From positions 1-12,727 of the forward strand of contig JAGBGB010000159.1 of NCBI GenBank assembly GCA_017936205.1: a DNA stretch of 12,727 bases, written 5' to 3'. This stretch comes from Oscillospiraceae bacterium (lineage in GTDB: Bacteria > Bacillota > Clostridia > Oscillospirales > Oscillospiraceae). Positions 1 to 9,289 of this stretch are shown here, one piece after another (the first letter of the stretch is position 1; every line of letters begins with the position of its first letter). The notes beneath the pieces were generated by a model. The model made no database searches and was not told the origin of the DNA. It was given only the letters and a program-made list of their open reading frames with translations. The position numbers and the translations under genes are program-made.

Positions 1-74
1 CCCTTCGGGGTGGCTAACTATGCCTCAAGCTCTGAATCTAAGAACAACAGGATTATTCTCTTGGAGTATGAAAT

Positions 75-111
75 GTGTATACCATGTATTTACACAAAGT
101 GTATACCATGT
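75..111. promoter_or_regulatory. Paired GTGTATACCATGT sites, candidate operator
   Basis: The 13-mer GTGTATACCATGT occurs at 75-87 and again at 99-111, a period of 24 bp with an 11-bp spacer. Each copy is centred on the palindrome GTATAC; on the other strand it reads TGGTATACAC, which resembles operators of GntR-family regulators (known in general as TGnTATACnA-like dyads). No regulator gene is visible nearby, and it is unclear which gene would be controlled: one left of the window, or the large gene at 457. The repeat is seen directly; its role as an operator is inference. Confidence 0.4.
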
Positions 112-122
112 TACTCTTGACA

Positions 123-166
123 CAATGCGCGCCCCTACGAAGGGTGCGGAAAATCGGAATTTGTCG
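123..166 (+). repeat. Solo half copy of the intergenic inverted-repeat element
   Basis: Bases 123-139 (CAATGCGCGCCCCTACG) and 151-166 (AAATCGGAATTTGTCG) match, in the same order and orientation, the right arm of the inverted repeat at 9437-9497. The spacing between the two blocks is shorter here (11 versus about 20 nt) and there is no facing left arm within this intergenic region. It appears to be a degenerate or half-length member of a dispersed intergenic repeat family. Short ORFs that cross both loci encode similar peptides (for example RQIPIFRTLRRGAHC) only because the DNA is repeated. Confidence 0.7.
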
Positions 167-311
167 GATTGTAGTTTTATGAATTATGCGTCGGTGCTGC
201 ACGCAAGGGTGCAGGAGGGGGAGAGATCCTTCGAGAGATAACTTTACCATAGTTTATCACGCAATGCATTGGGAAATGTGGATTTTTTGGGAATACTGGG
301 CAGAATGGATG

Positions 312-340
312 TTGATTAATTCGACGAAATGTATTATAGT
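312..340 (+). promoter_or_regulatory. Candidate upstream promoter for the large surface-protein gene
   Basis: TTGATT (312-317) and TATAGT (335-340) are separated by 17 bp, a good sigma-A-type match (4/6 and 5/6). Transcription from here would give a leader of about 110 nt before the start codon at 457. This is a motif match only. Confidence 0.45.
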
Positions 341-397
341 TTAATAAAATGGGTTTGTGTATCCTCCGGGCTTAAGTTGGTTGATGCAACGGATTCT

Positions 398-424
398 TTG
401 AGGATGGACATTGCTTATTATAAT
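398..424 (+). promoter_or_regulatory. Candidate proximal promoter for the large surface-protein gene
   Basis: A perfect TATAAT -10 lies at 419-424. The best -35 is TTGAGG at 398-403 with a short 15-bp spacer. It would give a leader of about 25 nt, leaving just the ribosome binding site. It is an alternative, or an addition, to the promoter at 312-340. Confidence 0.4.
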
Positions 425-443
425 GTAAAAACATTTGTTACAT

Positions 444-450
444 AAGGAGG
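444..450 (+). promoter_or_regulatory. Ribosome binding site of the large surface-protein gene
   Basis: AAGGAGG is followed by a 6-nt spacer and ATG at 457. This near-perfect Shine-Dalgarno fixes the start, which also gives a proper signal peptide immediately after it. Confidence 0.85.
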
Positions 451-456
451 GTTTTT

Positions 457-3400
457 ATGAAAGCACGAGGATCTTTTAGACGGCTCTTGTCTCTGCTTCT
501 GCTTCTGTCTATGGTTCTGGGACTGCTCCCACCGTCCGTAGTCCCTGCAAAGGCAGAGGAGGCAGTCGTATCCCCTGTTGATCCGACAGAAGAAAATCAA
601 GCTGTTCGTGGAGAGACTTCTCGTCAGGCAGAGCTAATGACTCAGGCACAGTCTCTGCTCCAACAGATCAATGATCTCCCTGATCCCGAGGGGGCTACTA
701 AGCACGGAAACACCCGGCTTGATCTGACAGGTTATGGTGTGGATGCACCGTTAGCAAATTTAGATCGGAACTACTACCTTGCGGCTGAGGTGGATGGGCA
801 GACCTATGTTTTTGATAGCTCTAACCTGTCTAACGGTAAAGTCAAAGCCCAGAAGGTTACCGTTGACGGGAATTCCCTTGTGGGCGCGAAGGAAGCATAT
901 ACCCTTACCTACCGCTTTTACAAGATCGATATCAATAACAGAGCTTATTATCAGATTGGCTTCCGTGGTGACTACTTTTTGACCCATGCTGCTAATAGTC
1001 GCGATATTGTGCCCGAAGCTACAAAATACTACGATCTCAAAATGGTGTGCAGCGGAGACGGGAAGACTGCGTTCCTTCGCACGCAGTTCATGGACTCGGG
1101 GGATCCTGCCAAATACAACACGGATGTCATTGGTCTCTCCGCAGATAAGAATTACTTTGAGTTCCACGAGTATGCAAATACTCCTTACAATCAGCTGTAT
1201 TTGTATCGCTTTGTTTGGTCTGTGCAGCCGATTTATGACGCCCTTACCTCTATGAAGGCTTATTTGCAGACCTTCCTGGCACAGCCCGGCACCTATAAAG
1301 AATCCACCTTTAGGGACTTCCTGAACGCATTGGAGGAAAGCCTTTCCCTCTACAACAGATATTACGCAGAGCCCTCTGCCGAGGACCTGAAATATGCAGA
1401 AAATATCTCCGAGACTCTGCGAGATCAGACCAATGGCTTGCTGGGCTTCCGGACTCTTCTGGATGATACACTGGATTATATTGATATCCCTGTGGAGATA
1501 CTGGACTTCCGTACCGATGGTATCCTGATGCATCCAACCGGATATCATTTGGTGCAAAATGAGCGAAACGGTCCGAGATTGGATGACCAGAACAAGCAGG
1601 TCTTCCTTCCCGGAAGCCTTCTGCACCCGGACATGGATCCCAGTATCATTAGAAATGCAAGACTGGGCTTGACCCTTCCCACTTTGGATGAGAATGGCTA
1701 TCCTGTTTATCATCCCGATACAGTGCAGTTTGTGGCAGCAGGTTTGTACAGACAATTGCATTTCAGTATGGCAAATCAGTCAAAGGGTCACCACAACAAT
1801 GTTTTCATCCAGATCATCGACAGCAAGAAGATTCCGGTAGCGAGCTACGATGAACAAGGAAACAAGACCTATACAGAAATAGATCTGACCTACGGCTCTT
1901 TTGCAGATACCCTTACGAAAACCACCACAAAAGCCAACGGCGGCGATCTGGCTTGGGACAAGGTTCGTACCTGCTTCGATATGGCATATTATATTCTTCA
2001 CTACTTCTGGAGACCTGTGCCGGATGAGGAACAGTATTTGTTCCATGACGGCTATCCCTACAATATCATAGTTCCGGAACGCAATACCCTGCGAATGTAT
2101 AAGCAAGCGGATGGGTATTATACCTTGAACTCCGACAAGCCCATGGCATACAGCGGCTCCTATATCTATAATTCTCCTGAGGCCACCATGCCCAGGCAGC
2201 ATCCCAACTTCCAGCCCATTGACGGTCTCGGCTTTGAGAAAGACAACTACAATGACACGGATGTGGGTAGCGGTGTAAGCTTTGGCTACAAGAGTATGTA
2301 CACATGGCAGAGCAATTTCAGTATGTCCATGCGTGCCCACGGCAGCTTCGTGTATTACGAGGATCAGAATTTGTATTTCACCTTTACAGGTGACGACGAT
2401 GTGATGTTCTTCGTCAATAACAAGATCGCTGTGGATTTAGGAGGAAACCACGCATCCGTTACGGACTCTCTGTATTTGAACGACAAGAAGGAAGAACTGG
2501 GCTTGGTTGACGGACAGGTTTATACCTTCGATATGTTCTATGCAGAACGAGGAGCCTACGCATCCAATCTTACCTTCCGTACCAATATTAGGATTTTAGA
2601 CTCCGATGCTGTGACGACCAAGAGTCAGTATCTTGTGGCATCCGACGGAAAACCCATGGAAGATCCTGCGACCTCTATGGGAGTCTATTTGGATGACAAC
2701 AGCATTGTCAGTAAGGGAGATACCATTGCCTACAGCTTTGAGCTGCTGAATAAGCGTGACCTTCCTCTGTACAATGTGTCCTTTGAGGATGGAAGCTTGG
2801 GGGTAACACTGAGCCCTGACACGATTTCCCTCTCCTCTCCTACAGCGAATACCAATGGTGCGACCACCCAATTATCCGATCTCTTGGTATTGTATCGCAG
2901 CTACGACGGGACCTCCGTAAATGGGCAGATCCCTGTTACTGTAGAGGATTACGGTACATTCCTGAGGGATACCTTGCATCCCTCTCTGATAGGAGAGACG
3001 GTTACCGGTGGTGTTACCTCCTATGCTCCCTTCCCGGAAGGAAGTTACCTCCTAAAGGGGCTGACAGAAGATCAGCTTATGGAGCTCCTTCGTCTGGGCG
3101 TTCCTCCCAAAGCACAGCTGATACTCTATGGGTTCAAGCGGAACTCCACGGAGGGGGACACGCCATATGTGAACACCCTTCGTTCTACCTGCTACTATGC
3201 CCCTCCTCTGCGGAGCCCTGTAGAGGTCAACGGTTCTGCAGGTCGCTCGATTCGCGTTATGAGTCAGAAGATTACAGATCTGCCTACAGCAGATGTGGAT
3301 CAGGTGGTTCTGGACTACGGGAAAACTGTATTTATACCCTTAGACGAGCTGGAAAATCATATCTACACCAATCGAGATGTATCTGTGACCGGTTTGGTAG

Positions 3401-6400
3401 GCTTCTTGGCAAAGAGCTCTCACGGTAGCTTTATGAAGAACCAGCCACAGAATTTGATTCTGGTTCAGGAAGGGGATACCTATCAGGGAACCTTCGGCAG
3501 CTTCCGACGAGAAAAAGGTCGCATTACCTACACTCCCGACAAATTCTTGACGGACACGGATTCTGTTTTTGCGGTATATGCTCTGGATAACTGCTATGTC
3601 GCCGATCCGGACAATCCGGGGAAGAGCTTCCGCTACAGCTATATCTGCGTAGAGGTTCGTATCCAGCCTGCTACTGTTACCTATTACGAGACGGACTTCG
3701 CAGAGGGGATCTTTACCACCTCTGCCAAGGTAAATGGGGCGGATGCTTCCGGAGATTGGACGGAAAAAACGGAAACTGCTCCCTGGCCTCGGATCCATAA
3801 GGAGGATGTGCCCGACAACGCTTTCTTCGTAGACTTCGACGGCACAGGCTATCTGGATCGTTATCGGGATAATCCCATTTACGGTGGCATGGATCTGGAT
3901 AATCTGGCATATTGGGTCAGCTTTACGGGGCATCCCGATAATGCAGCCGTAAAGGATCATCCCACGCTGGATCAGAAGGAGGGCACCATATCCGTAGCCA
4001 TGCGGAACATAGAGCAGGCGGACGGAAGTCTGAAGCCCTCTACGGGAGCCCTTTATGTCCAGCCCGGACGGCATTTAAATGAGAACTATGCTCTGCGGAT
4101 CAAGCCAAGCAGCAATATGTTCCTGCAAATGCGATTCAAGCTGGAGAACTTCCAGGCTCCCGACGGGAATGCAGTTCTTGATTTCGGCTACTATACCTGG
4201 AACTCCAAGTATTCCGATATGGGAGGCACGCCTGACGAGATCACCGGGAACTATCTTACCCAGCCCTTGGTTCTGACAGCCGACCATGTCAGCGGAGAGT
4301 TTGTAACGGTACGCATTCCCATTACAAGCTCCCAATTCGCAAAGGCACGGTATATCACTGCCATCCGCCCTTCCTTCAAGAATCTGATCAGCATCAGCTC
4401 TGAGCAGTTGGGCAAGCTGACCATCGACTATATCTACTTAGGACCGGACATTGCCGATCATCAAGACTTTGATCGGGCGGGGGATATTTATTATTCCATG
4501 GAGATTGACCGTGAGCTGATTCCCCATAACGCCTTCTTCGTAGATTTTGACGGGGAGGGCTATGAGGATCGCTACAGAGACAATCCCCTGTATAAGGGTG
4601 TTGACTTTGACCGTGATGGCTGGGGCTATAAGACCTCCCGTATAAGCAAGGTGGAGTATGACACGCTGTATAAGGAGGCTATGGTCCTTACCGTAGGAAC
4701 CTCTGCTGAGAATATTCTGCTGGATCATATTTTCAAGCCCTACACAAATGATCCCACCTCCACAGACGGCGTGCTTCTGGACTACAAGCCTTCGGATCAA
4801 TCTATTTTTGAAATTCGCCTGAAGTTTGACGGCTTCTCCAATACGACCGTGCTCCCCGGTGTGGCTGCCTCCTATTTTGTCCCCAAAGCCAACAGCACAT
4901 TCCCGACAGAGAAGGCTCTGACGGCAGAGCAGCAGTTTGTATCCTCCGATACCACGGAGAGAGGAACGGGAAGCTCTCGCTCTGTCTCCGCTATGGGACA
5001 GTATGCAACCATTCGTATGGAGCTTACGGATCAGTTCTATCGGGAGGAGTTGGTGCAGGGCTTCCGGATCTGGTTTACCAAGATCAAGGGAACGGGTACC
5101 ATTACCATTGACTACATCTACATTGGCCCCGCCTACGCACCGGAAGAGGGAACCAACGCTCCGGATTACCTGTACTTCGGCTTCGACGACTCCCCCTCCG
5201 ATGCTCTGCGATATGACACAGCACTGTACGGGAACACGAATTTTGATAAAGAAGAGAACTGGAACACTTATGATCGCTTTGTGCTGACAACAGAAGGAGG
5301 CGTTGCCATGCTGCAGTCTACTGCCAACATGGCAGGTGCAGATGGCTGCTTCGGCACCATGAATCTTACGGGGATCTCCTACACTCCCGTGGAAAAGAAT
5401 TATATGCAGATCCGCTTCCGAGTAGACGGAGTTTCTCACAGTGTATCCAATGGAAGCAATGGAAGTAGACCGGTGAATGAGGGCAGAGTGTCTCTGTACT
5501 ACGGTGGACAGCTGAAGCCCGGTCGCACAGCAGATAGCAGTTTGGCGATATATAGCATCCCCATTACCGAGGTAAAGGATCAGGGATGGATCGTTCGGAC
5601 GATCCCTCTTGATGAGATCGTTACGGACAAGAATGTGGCAAAGCTCTCAGACTATGCTACCGTAACCAATCTCTCTCTTGCCTTTAGTGAGATGGGGGTA
5701 GAGGCAAATAAGGTTCACTACCAGGTAGACTACTTCTATGTTGGTCCCTACGCTTATCTCCCTGAACGGGATACGGGAGCGGTCCCTCTTACAGACAATG
5801 CCTTGTTCTTCGACTTTACAAACACGGATGCAGACAAGACTCGCTACAGCAGCCCAATTTACGGCGGCTATAACTACGACCTGTTGGAGAACTGGTATTG
5901 GTCGTCTGTAGCTTCCGACCCCGTTACCATCGAAAACGGTGAGCTGATACTTACAGACAATTCCTATAGGAATAAGATTGAGTATAATTCTATTACTAAC
6001 AAGGCTCGTTCCCTCCGCTATGTGCCGGGAGATCGGGATTACTGCATTGCCCGCGTGAAGTTGGTGAATGCAGTCAATAAGCCCAACATGACCGATAGTG
6101 GCGACATCGGCTACAGCAACAATGGCAGGATAGAATTCTCCTTGTATTGCTATTATGAAGGCTATGACAATTACAATAGCTGGAGAGATATGGGTTCCAC
6201 TTTCATTGATCCCAGAGATGCAGATGGGGACTACATGACTCTGTGCTTCCCACTGACCAATCCCTATTATCTGAATGCAGATTATATTACTGCCATTCAG
6301 CCTCAGTTCCATATCTGTGACTCCAAGTCCGAGACCGAGAAGGCGGTTTGTACCATTGATTACCTCTACATTGGGCCCCTGTCTCAGGGCCTTGCCAATC

Positions 6401-9219
6401 CTACGGTTAGAGGTTTGTATTTCAACTACGACGACAATGCCGAGGATCGGATCCGCTATGAGAATGACAGCTATGGCTATATCCAGCTGGATACCCAGGG
6501 AACATGGGGCATCAACAGCACCAGAGATAAGTCTGTTACCACGGATAATGAGAAGGGCATCGTTACCATTGATACCACCGGTATTGTTGAGAAGACAGAC
6601 GAAAATGGAAACATTATCCGTGCCGAGGATGGCTTCAGTTGGTTCCAGACCGGCTTAATGGGCGAGGGCGTCAGTGCAGAGAATAACACGGTCTCTACCT
6701 TGGACTTCCACCCGGATGAGGCACAGATCGCCCAGATCCGATTCCGAATCGAGGGACTCCGCCAAGGAACCTCCGATGGTCTGGTGTATCTGCAATACTT
6801 CTATGACGGAACCCGTCCCTATGCTCTGGCAACAGCAGGCAGTGCAACCGTAGATGGAGAGAAGCTGAGCAGGGGCGACTGGGTCACGGCTACCATCCCC
6901 CTGAATGATGAATTCCGGAACTGCAATTCCGTTACGGGCATTTGTCCCGGCTTCCACAGGCTCTACTGGGCAGAGGAGGATCAGCCCATCAAGCTCATTG
7001 TAGACTATGTCTATGTAGGACCCGGAGAGATCCCTCCTGTGGTCTACGGCTATGACAGACATTATACAGATGATCCGGGCTATTCTGATTACAGCAGTCT
7101 CTTCACTGTAGGCAGAGGCATCAATCTCCAGTCCTTTAACCCACAAGCCGCTGCTGCCGAAACCTACACCGAGGCAGAATTCACCTTTACCGGTACGGGC
7201 TTCGATCTCATCAGCCGTACCAATCAGGATCAGGCAACCCTCCGTGTGGCGGTGTATGATCAGAGCAACACGATCGTGAAAACACTGACCGTCAATAATA
7301 AGGGTGAGTTAGAGCTGTACCAGATCCCGGTGGCATCTGTTCAGGGCTTGGCACACGGCACCTATCGTGTAGTTATCGGTGTGCATCAGGCGGTAGACAG
7401 CCCCTATGACTTCTTGGATCGTGGGGGAGAGTTCTACTTCGATGCAGTGCGGATCTATGATCCCATGATCCCCACCTCTGCAGAGAACTGGGATGAGCTC
7501 TATGCCTACCGTATTGATAAGGAAGCCTATGAGCACTTCAAGGAAATCCGCAACATCCTTCTGGAAGCGGAGGATATGAACGGCAATTTAGGAGAGCTGG
7601 CTGGAGCCATTTTCGTAGACTCCTCCGATCCCACCGGGGATATGATCCCTCCTGTTACCAATCCGGGAACGACACCTACAGAGTCTACAGCTCCCACGGA
7701 GCCCACAGTGCCGGAGCCTCCCCATATTACAGCTAAGATCGAGACCTATAATAAGCTCGGTCCCAAGAACGAGGTCTACTTAGATCCCGGTCAAGCCATT
7801 GCCTATAAGGTCAACATTGCCAGCAATCAGGATCCCTTCAGTATTGATATTGGGGTCAAGACCCTAAGCGGCTCCAAAGCGGCTCTGAAGGCAGGCTTCG
7901 TAAAGCTTGATTCCACAGAAACAGACCCCGAGAAGGCGGTAGAAAGCATATATGCCGTCAGTGCCCCCATCGAAAGCTCTACAGCACAGTATTATGCACT
8001 GCCGACTGAAAAGATCGGATCCATTAAGGGGAGTAGCAATGCAGTATATCTGGTGATCTATAACGCTTCGGACGAGAATACGGATGAGGCGAACCCCCAG
8101 AAGCAGGTGCTCTCTATTACGGATATGAAGATCGCCTACAAGGCTCACCCCAATACCGTACAGGAGGATCATCCCAACGATCCCCAGATCCCCAGCCTGC
8201 GGAATGCTGCAGAGCCTGTACGGTGCAGCGTAGACTCCTACACACTCCTTGCGGCGGAAGCCTTCATAAATGAACAACGTGTCAAGATCCAAACGGATCC
8301 CTCCATCGAGATCAAGCACACCCTGAATTTGGCAAGTGACATTTCCATTAACTATGTGGTTCCTGCCCGTCTGTTAGAGAATTGCACTCAAACGGTTCTG
8401 GTTTGTGACATTCCTGTTTATGAAGGAAATGATCTTGTGGATCGGTACACGGCATACCTGGAGCCGGTTCTCAAGGGTGAGTATTACTATTTCACCTTAG
8501 AGGGGCTGACAGCTGTGCAGATCGCTGATGTAATCGATGCCCATGTGGAATTTGTGAGAGACAATTGCCTATGGATGTCAGAGATCGACAGCTACAGCAT
8601 TGCAGACTATGCCTATAGCCAGTTAGGGAAGGCAGACGGTCCCCAAAAGCTCAAGTCCCTCTGTGCAGAGCTGCTGCGTTACGGTTCTGCTGCTCAGAGC
8701 TTCAAGGGCTACCGTACGGATGCCTTGGTGGATCAGACTATGACAGAGGAGCAGCGAGACTACCTGACGGACCTGAACGCTGTGACCTTCGGCAATCACA
8801 ACAGGGATCTGGGGGACCTGAAGACTCCCACTGTTCTGTGGGTAGGTAAGTCCCTGCTGCTGGACAGCAAGGTGACTCTGCGTTATGTCTTCAATGCTGC
8901 CAACTACAGTGGCAGTGTGGAGGAGTTGAGCCTCCGTGTGACCTATAGGGATCATAAGGGCGAGAGTAAAACAGCCACCGTCATCGGGGCACAGCCCTAC
9001 GGAACCGTAGCAGGGCGTTACAGCTTCGACTTCGACGGTCTGCTGGCAGCAGAGCTCCGCTCCGTTCTACATGTTGCTGTTTACGCAGGTGAAACTCGGG
9101 TTTCCAACACGCTGGAATACAGTGTAGACACCTACGGCAACAACAAGGAGGGCACTTTGGGAACCCTGTGTAAGGCTCTCATGGCGTACTCCGATGCAGC
9201 CCTTGCCTACTTCGCATAA
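457..9219 (+). CDS. Giant secreted multidomain surface protein with fibro-slime-like domain and five tandem modules
   Basis: The 2920-residue product begins with a signal peptide: RR-containing n-region, Leu-rich core at 10-24, likely cleavage after AKA at residue 33. A helical FIVAR-like stretch lies near 255-330. A fibro-slime/PA14-like domain, roughly 550-710, is marked by FTGDDDV (643-649) and VDLGGNH (659-665). Beta-rich regions follow to about 1090. Five related modules then start near residues 1121, 1358, 1571, 1781 and 1986 with a [FY]F-x-[FY]-[DT] type entry and end near 1330, 1558, 1764, 1974 and 2189 with [YF]-x-Y-[VIL]-GP; the first two share DRYRDNP. Another beta-sandwich-like region (about 2190-2340, FTFTGTGFDLISR) leads to a Pro/Thr linker (2398-2422) and a C-terminal module with LLRYGSAAQSF (2739 on) echoed by ALMAYSDAALAYF at the end. 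I see no LPXTG, dockerin, S-layer homology or enzyme motif. Carbohydrate or matrix binding on the cell surface is inferred from architecture. Confidence 0.93.
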   Translation: MKARGSFRRLLSLLLLLSMVLGLLPPSVVPAKAEEAVVSPVDPTEENQAVRGETSRQAELMTQAQSLLQQINDLPDPEGATKHGNTRLDLTGYGVDAPLANLDRNYYLAAEVDGQTYVFDSSNLSNGKVKAQKVTVDGNSLVGAKEAYTLTYRFYKIDINNRAYYQIGFRGDYFLTHAANSRDIVPEATKYYDLKMVCSGDGKTAFLRTQFMDSGDPAKYNTDVIGLSADKNYFEFHEYANTPYNQLYLYRFVWSVQPIYDALTSMKAYLQTFLAQPGTYKESTFRDFLNALEESLSLYNRYYAEPSAEDLKYAENISETLRDQTNGLLGFRTLLDDTLDYIDIPVEILDFRTDGILMHPTGYHLVQNERNGPRLDDQNKQVFLPGSLLHPDMDPSIIRNARLGLTLPTLDENGYPVYHPDTVQFVAAGLYRQLHFSMANQSKGHHNNVFIQIIDSKKIPVASYDEQGNKTYTEIDLTYGSFADTLTKTTTKANGGDLAWDKVRTCFDMAYYILHYFWRPVPDEEQYLFHDGYPYNIIVPERNTLRMYKQADGYYTLNSDKPMAYSGSYIYNSPEATMPRQHPNFQPIDGLGFEKDNYNDTDVGSGVSFGYKSMYTWQSNFSMSMRAHGSFVYYEDQNLYFTFTGDDDVMFFVNNKIAVDLGGNHASVTDSLYLNDKKEELGLVDGQVYTFDMFYAERGAYASNLTFRTNIRILDSDAVTTKSQYLVASDGKPMEDPATSMGVYLDDNSIVSKGDTIAYSFELLNKRDLPLYNVSFEDGSLGVTLSPDTISLSSPTANTNGATTQLSDLLVLYRSYDGTSVNGQIPVTVEDYGTFLRDTLHPSLIGETVTGGVTSYAPFPEGSYLLKGLTEDQLMELLRLGVPPKAQLILYGFKRNSTEGDTPYVNTLRSTCYYAPPLRSPVEVNGSAGRSIRVMSQKITDLPTADVDQVVLDYGKTVFIPLDELENHIYTNRDVSVTGLVGFLAKSSHGSFMKNQPQNLILVQEGDTYQGTFGSFRREKGRITYTPDKFLTDTDSVFAVYALDNCYVADPDNPGKSFRYSYICVEVRIQPATVTYYETDFAEGIFTTSAKVNGADASGDWTEKTETAPWPRIHKEDVPDNAFFVDFDGTGYLDRYRDNPIYGGMDLDNLAYWVSFTGHPDNAAVKDHPTLDQKEGTISVAMRNIEQADGSLKPSTGALYVQPGRHLNENYALRIKPSSNMFLQMRFKLENFQAPDGNAVLDFGYYTWNSKYSDMGGTPDEITGNYLTQPLVLTADHVSGEFVTVRIPITSSQFAKARYITAIRPSFKNLISISSEQLGKLTIDYIYLGPDIADHQDFDRAGDIYYSMEIDRELIPHNAFFVDFDGEGYEDRYRDNPLYKGVDFDRDGWGYKTSRISKVEYDTLYKEAMVLTVGTSAENILLDHIFKPYTNDPTSTDGVLLDYKPSDQSIFEIRLKFDGFSNTTVLPGVAASYFVPKANSTFPTEKALTAEQQFVSSDTTERGTGSSRSVSAMGQYATIRMELTDQFYREELVQGFRIWFTKIKGTGTITIDYIYIGPAYAPEEGTNAPDYLYFGFDDSPSDALRYDTALYGNTNFDKEENWNTYDRFVLTTEGGVAMLQSTANMAGADGCFGTMNLTGISYTPVEKNYMQIRFRVDGVSHSVSNGSNGSRPVNEGRVSLYYGGQLKPGRTADSSLAIYSIPITEVKDQGWIVRTIPLDEIVTDKNVAKLSDYATVTNLSLAFSEMGVEANKVHYQVDYFYVGPYAYLPERDTGAVPLTDNALFFDFTNTDADKTRYSSPIYGGYNYDLLENWYWSSVASDPVTIENGELILTDNSYRNKIEYNSITNKARSLRYVPGDRDYCIARVKLVNAVNKPNMTDSGDIGYSNNGRIEFSLYCYYEGYDNYNSWRDMGSTFIDPRDADGDYMTLCFPLTNPYYLNADYITAIQPQFHICDSKSETEKAVCTIDYLYIGPLSQGLANPTVRGLYFNYDDNAEDRIRYENDSYGYIQLDTQGTWGINSTRDKSVTTDNEKGIVTIDTTGIVEKTDENGNIIRAEDGFSWFQTGLMGEGVSAENNTVSTLDFHPDEAQIAQIRFRIEGLRQGTSDGLVYLQYFYDGTRPYALATAGSATVDGEKLSRGDWVTATIPLNDEFRNCNSVTGICPGFHRLYWAEEDQPIKLIVDYVYVGPGEIPPVVYGYDRHYTDDPGYSDYSSLFTVGRGINLQSFNPQAAAAETYTEAEFTFTGTGFDLISRTNQDQATLRVAVYDQSNTIVKTLTVNNKGELELYQIPVASVQGLAHGTYRVVIGVHQAVDSPYDFLDRGGEFYFDAVRIYDPMIPTSAENWDELYAYRIDKEAYEHFKEIRNILLEAEDMNGNLGELAGAIFVDSSDPTGDMIPPVTNPGTTPTESTAPTEPTVPEPPHITAKIETYNKLGPKNEVYLDPGQAIAYKVNIASNQDPFSIDIGVKTLSGSKAALKAGFVKLDSTETDPEKAVESIYAVSAPIESSTAQYYALPTEKIGSIKGSSNAVYLVIYNASDENTDEANPQKQVLSITDMKIAYKAHPNTVQEDHPNDPQIPSLRNAAEPVRCSVDSYTLLAAEAFINEQRVKIQTDPSIEIKHTLNLASDISINYVVPARLLENCTQTVLVCDIPVYEGNDLVDRYTAYLEPVLKGEYYYFTLEGLTAVQIADVIDAHVEFVRDNCLWMSEIDSYSIADYAYSQLGKADGPQKLKSLCAELLRYGSAAQSFKGYRTDALVDQTMTEEQRDYLTDLNAVTFGNHNRDLGDLKTPTVLWVGKSLLLDSKVTLRYVFNAANYSGSVEELSLRVTYRDHKGESKTATVIGAQPYGTVAGRYSFDFDGLLAAELRSVLHVAVYAGETRVSNTLEYSVDTYGNNKEGTLGTLCKALMAYSDAALAYFA
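3817..7023 (+). repeat. Five tandem protein-level modules within the surface protein
   Basis: Five diverged repeats of about 200-235 codons occupy residues 1121-1330, 1358-1558, 1571-1764, 1781-1974 and 1986-2189. Each opens with an aromatic-Asp segment followed by a RY..(N/S/A)..YG motif and closes with a strand of the type IDYIYLGP, DYFYVGP or DYVYVGP. Start-to-start spacing is 237, 213, 210 and 205 residues. The closing strand is typical of jelly-roll carbohydrate-binding or galactose-binding-like domains, so that fold is my best guess; no ligand residues can be assigned by eye. Confidence 0.75.
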
Positions 9220-9235
9220 GTTCATATAACCCCAA

Positions 9236-9272
9236 ATGGGCTGTCTCATCATACCAAGATGAGACAGCCCAT
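9236..9272. terminator. Perfect 15-bp hairpin after the surface-protein gene
   Basis: ATGGGCTGTCTCATC (9236-9250) pairs perfectly with GATGAGACAGCCCAT (9258-9272) around a 7-nt loop, beginning 16 nt after the TAA stop. No T-tract follows, so it is not a textbook intrinsic terminator; it may protect the 3' end of the mRNA, act as a weak terminator, or be a remnant of a small inserted palindrome. Confidence 0.6.
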
Positions 9273-9289
9273 TGAACATGCCCTTCGTC

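Noticed and set aside
20..250. Overlapping short ORFs on both strands (73 and 65 codons)
   Set aside because: No convincing ribosome binding site, no recognisable domain, and much of the coding sequence is the intergenic repeat; similar peptides arise from the repeat at 9290-9497.
760..8955. Numerous antisense and alternate-frame ORFs of 60-333 codons within the giant gene
   Set aside because: They are shadows of a single clearly coding frame with signal peptide and repeated domains; their compositions are low quality and no ribosome binding sites or domains were seen.
457..9219. Giant gene as a non-ribosomal peptide synthetase, polyketide synthase or toxin
   Set aside because: No catalytic, carrier-protein, RHS/YD or toxin motifs; it has a signal peptide and beta-rich repeated modules instead.
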